Shown here: in pieces, positions 60,501-64,000 of the stretch
Layout: the number at the start of each line of letters is the position of its first letter
How positions within the stretch are numbered: position 1 is the first letter of the stretch
Program-made: the position numbers and the translations under genes
Notes under the pieces: generated by a model
Told to the model about the DNA's origin: nothing
The model's input: the letters and a program-made list of their open reading frames with translations, nothing else
Databases searched by the model: none
NCBI GenBank assembly: GCA_038827615.1
Contig: JAWBNK010000002.1
Span: 62,001-126,000, forward strand
Reading direction: 5' to 3'
DNA length: 64,000 bases
Source of the DNA: Thermosphaera sp.
Lineage (GTDB): Archaea > Thermoproteota > Thermoprotei_A > Sulfolobales > Desulfurococcaceae

Positions 60501-60693
60501 AGTAGGAGACTTGAACAGTCAGCTGAACGCATTAGAGAATAAGGTTGACGATCTGTCAAGGAAGTTGGACGAGGCATCATCGACCGCCTCCACTGGTTAC
60601 TCGTTGTCGATAATTGCCCTGATATTTGGGCTAATAGGGGCGGCCATAGGAGTACTAGCATACACGTCTATAAGGGGCCTCAAAAAGCCCTAG
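57559..60693 (+). CDS. S-layer stalk-like (SlaB-like) surface protein
   Basis: A 1044-residue secreted protein. Signal peptide about 1-27 (ending IQAQG). Residues 30-825 are beta-rich and show repeated Ig-like modules beginning with forms of GYGF (for example VAGYGFEEGATI, VYGFGFPASTQV, IYGYGFLEGTGV, VEGYGFAANETV). About 830-1005 is a long coiled coil with I/L heptads (LDDIEARLSDIEAQIATL). One membrane helix at 1014-1037 and a KK tail follow. This matches a stalk that holds an S-layer canopy above the membrane. Many NxS/T sites fit N-glycosylation. Confidence 0.82.
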   Translation: MKKVISVLLVIALIAPYLMLIQPIQAQGVSLVSVTPDRPYLYPGEEVNVTIQTSITNLRVTVLLRHTYNAEIVYYANTTVFPEPGVYSIILKVPHDLFGIGDTTYQVLWIQIIAGAESLSLYRDLYPLITVYPGVTTILDENELPTKITVAGYGFEEGATIYGFYIGEYYYELLEPVQTNSSGMFVSEFYLIDVTGWSIPMGDYEVYADSDAEFNDYQHPGVLSIHPIAFIHPSEGSGSPEELADIEVYGFGFPASTQVASIQLCSVNDPSTCYIFPIDDYSTDPDGFLYISDLSQYNYASIPGGVYCLVVETVDGVFKFPNALYSVYPYIRLIGPDVVQPNEYIWFEASGFQPGATISVYLDGVLITQVVTDENGFAEFYLPVPELIEEGPHTIYVTDGVFEAYFQLSSPFAIIQPSQVFGKDSEVYHLTIYGYGFLEGTGVSEVWLCSTTCYVFPIGDVYADDTGFIHIAELGSYLNTNMSLGQYRLLLKLDNNGVLASSSHVNVEPLMEVLSGPSVKIGGEITIALYGFAPGEMVDVYLAGRLIYSDAVDVDGNATFHVTVPLDIPGGPQELKVVGRTSGPFYAQNTTIYIEPSAYWIVLDYEQEPKDYPRAYASYNGTQIVINYPTGETVYLGDYIRVEGYGFAANETVGIYIGNYLVATVKADASGRISVVKLIPSIPGGIHVVRVEGEVSGPITASWMLDDAVTSLEVEGRIIAAALNKNEPTLEGSGIIRLYGSGLKPGTVFKVVLVNGTDALMFYAPYIQTSWHVDSDGLLKSLYGFTSLTIPFSQPGFYVVTLFYKDPEGNEYSTDLPVLVIIPLEITQRLDDIEARLSDIEAQIATLQAQIDALLGQLEALNQTITQRLIDLQGMIDDLQAQLSLINSTLAGDIALLGQRISSLESMLAQLSQELDALSSQISDVNSTLLARIEDLQERLNNAFSTIQELSSRINELEQELASLSNALNSVSSSLNGLQTTVGDLNSQLNALENKVDDLSRKLDEASSTASTGYSLSIIALIFGLIGAAIGVLAYTSIRGLKKP

Positions 60694-60738
60694 GTTTTCA
60701 AGATAAATGTTTTTTCCCTGAGAATCACCTATCCGCTA

Positions 60739-61722
60739 CTACCTTACTTTTCCCCACAGCCTTTCGTGCACGACGCCATAGATTACTAGTATTGAAGTGA
60801 AGACAAGGGGCAGGGCTAATCCGAGCAGGTTTGGCTGAGTCTTCCCGTCGTAAAAGCTTAAAACATAGTAACCAATCCTGGAAGAATTCAATTGTTTCTC
60901 GGAGAAAACGAGTATCTTCAAGTAGCTATTCTCGGTATCTTCACTCTCGATGTAGAAGGCCGTGTAAACCTCGTTGTTATTCGACACGAGGAGCCTTGAA
61001 GAATTAGCTCCTCCTGCTCCAGCTTCAACGTAGACGAGGGTTGGAAGCAAGACTGAATCGTTACCGGGAGTGAACCATATGCGTACAAGGCTTTTCTCCG
61101 GGATATTGGTGACAGTTATATTGTAGACGTACTTGTATAATTCCAGGCTCGAAGCGTTTCCTAGGGGTAGTTGAACGTATAGGAGATCTTGGAAAGCATA
61201 CTCTTTAATAGGGTACTCATATGCTCGATAGCCTAGAGTCGACCCCTCGGCAATATATGGTACCAGCGAGAGGATTGGGACAAGCGTTATGACTAGGAGA
61301 ACCAGGGTCTTCAGGACAATGTTTTCTTGACGCGACGACTTTTTCGCTCTGATCTCCAATAGGATGGCGTTGATTAAAACCAGAGCAGTTACTAGTAGCA
61401 CGTACGAGTTGAACCCCCTGGTGGCAACGATGGCATATCCTGATTCAACCTTGTCCAAGTAGATGTGAGAGACCAGCCCGTTAACCACTAGGGTGTTGGA
61501 GTAGTTTGCGTACTCGCTTCCTAGGTCATATATTCCAATACCGATCGACGTCTTCCAATAACCCGTTATTGATTTTGGAGCATCTAGTGGAAGGATCCAA
61601 GTATATGATGATTGATAATCGGTTATCAAAACCCATGCGGCCGCGATCAAAACAACTATTAAGTAAATCGCGAGGAACAATCTTCCAACGTTAATAGACA
61701 CGGTAATGGTGCCCATATACAT
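60739..61722 (-). CDS. membrane protein with extracellular loops, unknown
   Basis: A 327-residue protein with membrane helices near 12-33, 104-124, 136-157 and 300-320. The segments between (about 40-100 and 165-295) are beta-rich and carry NxS/T sites, so they should be outside. Family not recognised. ATG 61716 is an alternative start. It lies between the S-layer stalk-like gene and another surface gene and may belong to the cell envelope. Confidence 0.65.
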   Translation of the reverse strand: MYMGTITVSINVGRLFLAIYLIVVLIAAAWVLITDYQSSYTWILPLDAPKSITGYWKTSIGIGIYDLGSEYANYSNTLVVNGLVSHIYLDKVESGYAIVATRGFNSYVLLVTALVLINAILLEIRAKKSSRQENIVLKTLVLLVITLVPILSLVPYIAEGSTLGYRAYEYPIKEYAFQDLLYVQLPLGNASSLELYKYVYNITVTNIPEKSLVRIWFTPGNDSVLLPTLVYVEAGAGGANSSRLLVSNNNEVYTAFYIESEDTENSYLKILVFSEKQLNSSRIGYYVLSFYDGKTQPNLLGLALPLVFTSILVIYGVVHERLWGKVR

Positions 61723-61804
61723 CCCAATTATCTATGTCGGCGAAGGGCTAAATAGTTTCGCATAACACACTCATTCATCAACAGGGGACTCATTCAGGAG
61801 CCGT

Positions 61805-63001
61805 ATGAAGTCCCTCAGCACTATCGTTGGAGGATACTTAGTGCTTGTGATCATGGTTTTAATGCTCTCCCAGCTCATATATGCCTACAATACTGGAGTA
61901 GAGTCTTGGAGGAGGATTCATGAGACGTGGATCGAGGAAGTATCCGCTACGGTTAATCCGCCGCTGCTAAGCCTCAGGTTGATGGGAGAGGAACTCTACC
62001 TCATTGTTAAGACTCCCCAGCCGGTGGTTGTCGAAGCGGTTTTTAAGGAGGTAAGCGGGGTTAGGACGATCACTAAAGTATCCATGCTCGTGAGAGATGA
62101 GGCGAGCTTCCCATTGAACTACACGGGAGCCTCGTTTAGAACAGGAGTCATCGTATCAGGAGGAGTACTGGTGTATTACGTGCCCTGGAGAGATCCCTGG
62201 TTGCGCGACGCTCCGGCAGAGATAATTGGTAGAACCACTATAGATGACGACTTGGTAAATTATTTGAGAAAGCAAGCAGGGGGAAACACTGCTCTAACCC
62301 TGGGTTGGCTGGGCTATAAGATCGGCCTGGGGATAGTGAACTATACTAACGTAGGGTCAAGCTTTGAAACCCTGGTCGAGAAGGGGCCCATCCAGTGCTA
62401 CCAGACTATTCCAACCCCGTATACCTGCACAGTCAGCTTGTTGCAGAATTATGGATGGATGAGCTATGGAGAACTGCCGAGCAAGCCCTACTACTCGTTC
62501 GTAACATACGATGGGGTTCTGGCGGATGCGAGATCCATTGTTTTAAGCAACGATGTCTTGTGGTTAAATATGACTTTTCTCAGCCAACATCTCAGTCTGC
62601 AGGGTGGGCAGTTCTATGCTCAAGTTTTCAGGGTTGCCAGAGTAGTCCGGGATCTACAAGCCTCCTTCCAAGTCAACGTCTCCATAGCGAACACTACTGT
62701 TAAGTCTAGAATAATGGTCACGGCATACATTTATGAGCCGAGAGTCAACCTTATGCAACCCGTCCTCTTAGACCTTTCAAGCATAGGGTCCACGGGCCCC
62801 GAGCCATGGGTAGCGAGGATCGTGGTCGACGCGCTGCCCCAGGGCGTCGTGAGGCTTGACTCTGCCTTCAGCCTCACGATCGATTTAACCCGGTACGGGC
62901 TTGAAGAGGCGATAGTGGTTTACGGGGTGGAATTGGTTTGCACTCTCCTCTCCAGCACCACTGCCCTGGTCTACGTATCGGGGCTAGCTGAGACGGGATA
63001 A
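61805..63001 (+). CDS. membrane-anchored surface protein with pilin-like N-terminus
   Basis: A 398-residue protein. It starts MKSLSTIVGGYLVLVIMVLML, a short basic head followed by a hydrophobic helix as in class III signal peptides or a simple anchor; no typical KG cleavage site is clear. The rest is beta-rich, with several NxS/T sites and a few Cys, and should be extracellular. Family not recognised. GGAG lies 5 bases before the ATG. Confidence 0.65.
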   Translation: MKSLSTIVGGYLVLVIMVLMLSQLIYAYNTGVESWRRIHETWIEEVSATVNPPLLSLRLMGEELYLIVKTPQPVVVEAVFKEVSGVRTITKVSMLVRDEASFPLNYTGASFRTGVIVSGGVLVYYVPWRDPWLRDAPAEIIGRTTIDDDLVNYLRKQAGGNTALTLGWLGYKIGLGIVNYTNVGSSFETLVEKGPIQCYQTIPTPYTCTVSLLQNYGWMSYGELPSKPYYSFVTYDGVLADARSIVLSNDVLWLNMTFLSQHLSLQGGQFYAQVFRVARVVRDLQASFQVNVSIANTTVKSRIMVTAYIYEPRVNLMQPVLLDLSSIGSTGPEPWVARIVVDALPQGVVRLDSAFSLTIDLTRYGLEEAIVVYGVELVCTLLSSTTALVYVSGLAETG

Positions 63002-63006
63002 AGGAG

Positions 63007-63540
63007 TTATTTGGGAACTACTTTTTTACCCTTACGTTGCGGGATTATCCTGAGCCTTCCTCCCTCGTGCTCAAAACTGAGCTCTCTCCCCTGGTAGTAC
63101 CTGTCTAGGAAGATTGCCAGCGCAGCTATCTCGGAGTGGGGCTGGTTTCCGATCGCGACATTATAGTCTGCAACCTCGTAGAAGAACCTCGGCACCTTGG
63201 AAGCACCTATCACGATCAGCAGGTCTCCCGCCGCGCGCTTAATCTCGTCCAGCGCTTCATCCACGGGTAGCCCGTACATCGTCAAGTGAACCACTATTCC
63301 ATGCTTCTTCCAATCTAGTGCGTATTTGAAGGAGTTGACCCCCATCTCGAAGTGGAGCCTGCCGCCCCATATGCTCAGAGTCTTCTCCAACGCCTCCCTA
63401 ATCTTCTCATCAACCACGTCCCCTAGAATGAACCCGTTCGCCCCGAACGCCCTGGCCACCAAGAGGGCGTGAGTGGTAACCCTCTTATCCCTCTGCGGCC
63501 TATGCCCGTATCTCAGTACGTATATCTTCTTCTCGCTCAC
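63007..63540 (-). CDS. trm56: tRNA (cytidine-56-2'-O)-methyltransferase
   Basis: A 177-residue SPOUT methyltransferase of the aTrm56 family: VLRYGHRPQRDKRVTTHALLVARAFGANG at the start, VHLTMYGLPVDEAL, and the knot region LLIVIGASKVPRFFYEVADYNVAIGNQPHSEIAALAIFLDR. It methylates C56 of the T-loop, a modification common in archaea. GTG 63540 overlaps the stop of the upstream hflX gene (GTGA). Confidence 0.95.
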   Translation of the reverse strand: MSEKKIYVLRYGHRPQRDKRVTTHALLVARAFGANGFILGDVVDEKIREALEKTLSIWGGRLHFEMGVNSFKYALDWKKHGIVVHLTMYGLPVDEALDEIKRAAGDLLIVIGASKVPRFFYEVADYNVAIGNQPHSEIAALAIFLDRYYQGRELSFEHEGGRLRIIPQRKGKKVVPK

Positions 63541-64000
63541 TTCTTCAACACCTTCCTCAAGCTCGCCTCCACCGTTAGAATTAGCTCATTCATGTTAATG
63601 TTTTTCTCGGCGGAGACGGGTATTATACTGTCCCCCGGGTCGTTTAAAGCCTTGGATAGCTTCTCAACGACTTCTCCAACCTTCTCTCCGCTTACAAGAT
63701 CGATCTTGTTCAACACGTATATGATCGGTTTTCCCTGGGAGCCTATTTTGGCGAGAATGCTTGAAGCGGTTTCTACCTCGCCGATGATCCTTTCCAGGGG
63801 CTTCGAGGTGTCTATAACATTCAATATCAAGTCCGACTCGGCAACCTCCTCCAGGGTCGCATAGAAAGCCTCTATTACCTCGGGGGGTAGATCCCTGATG
63901 AAGCCCACAGTATCGGTTACTACGGCTTCTATAGTGTTGAACCTTATCTTGTAGGACTTCGGGGTCAGGGTAGTGAAGGGCTCGGGACCCACGGGCTTAC
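63537..64000 (-). CDS. hflX: HflX-type GTPase, C-terminal part cut by window edge
   Basis: The visible 154 residues are the later part of the G domain: FTTLTPKSYKI (G2), VTDTVGFIRDLPPEVIEAFYATLEEVAESDLILNVID (G3 DTVGFIRDLP is the HflX signature), LNKIDL (G4) and VSAEKNIN (G5). HflX binds ribosomes and splits them under stress, including heat. The frame continues past base 64000, so the G1 motif and N-terminal domain lie outside the window. Confidence 0.93.
   Translation of the reverse strand, partial: KPVGPEPFTTLTPKSYKIRFNTIEAVVTDTVGFIRDLPPEVIEAFYATLEEVAESDLILNVIDTSKPLERIIGEVETASSILAKIGSQGKPIIYVLNKIDLVSGEKVGEVVEKLSKALNDPGDSIIPVSAEKNINMNELILTVEASLRKVLKK

Overview
The window is a gene-dense stretch of a crenarchaeal chromosome, most probably from the Desulfurococcales (Desulfurococcus/Thermosphaera-like; the genus is inference). 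Supporting signs are a full reverse gyrase (hyperthermophile), two Alba chromatin proteins, glycerol-1-phosphate dehydrogenase, an archaeal RNase P RNA, tRNA genes with short introns at position 37/38, two proteasome beta genes, crenarchaeal families such as DUF1512, and frequent TTG/GTG starts behind GGTG-type ribosome sites. Most of the sequence is moderately GC-rich. Three patches are clearly AT-richer: about 6.44-7.73 kb, 27.37-28.61 kb, and the short spacer at 20.22-20.35 kb.

Layout. 0-5 kb: a zinc-ribbon protein, a PAPS-reductase-like PP-loop protein, a sugar epimerase and the feoA-feoB iron uptake operon. 5-10 kb: small unknown proteins, a decayed stretch, an AT-rich two-gene island, a membrane-anchored hydrolase, a membrane protein and two tandem box C/D guide RNAs. 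10-16 kb: DUF72, an AbrB-ACT regulator, a GfcR-type regulator, an XPB helicase pair and alba. 16-21 kb: reverse gyrase, a second alba, a candidate replication origin, RNase P RNA and tsr3. 21-26 kb: tRNA-Ala, tyrS, a candidate H/ACA RNA, a metallo-hydrolase, methionine aminopeptidase, DUF1512 and 5S rRNA. 26.6-28.9 kb: a mosaic secreted-protein gene followed by a possible TnpB remnant. 29-33 kb: central carbon metabolism (pyk, tpiA, fructose-bisphosphate aldolase/phosphatase) and tRNA-Thr. 33-46 kb: information processing (ABCE1, a TFS-like protein, S17e, Cgi121, DnaG, L37e, Lsm, a PUA protein, FKBP, aCPSF1, RtcA, Nog1) together with egsA, psmB and NMN adenylyltransferase. 46-53 kb: an accessory block of secreted or membrane proteins of unknown role. 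53-57 kb: two tRNA-Arg genes, a second proteasome beta, an Agl24-like glycosyltransferase and threonine synthase. 57.5-63 kb: an S-layer-stalk-like giant protein with two further surface proteins. 63-64 kb: Trm56 and the C-terminal part of HflX.

The most interesting observations are: (1) a candidate replication origin at about 20.13-20.50 kb, an AT-rich core flanked by repeated G-tract elements; (2) two adjacent C/D sRNAs whose D guides match, over 11 nt each, universally conserved 23S rRNA segments as I remember them; (3) a probable H/ACA sRNA with its own promoter upstream of tyrS; (4) a 31-residue Glu/Trp microprotein gene between a Cgi121-like gene and dnaG; (5) a secreted-protein ORF whose base composition changes abruptly part-way through; (6) a proteasome beta subunit with Gly at the catalytic Thr1 position; and (7) a degenerate zincin-like protein. 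No CRISPR array, intact insertion sequence or prophage was seen. All names come from reading the sequence by eye; no database search was run.
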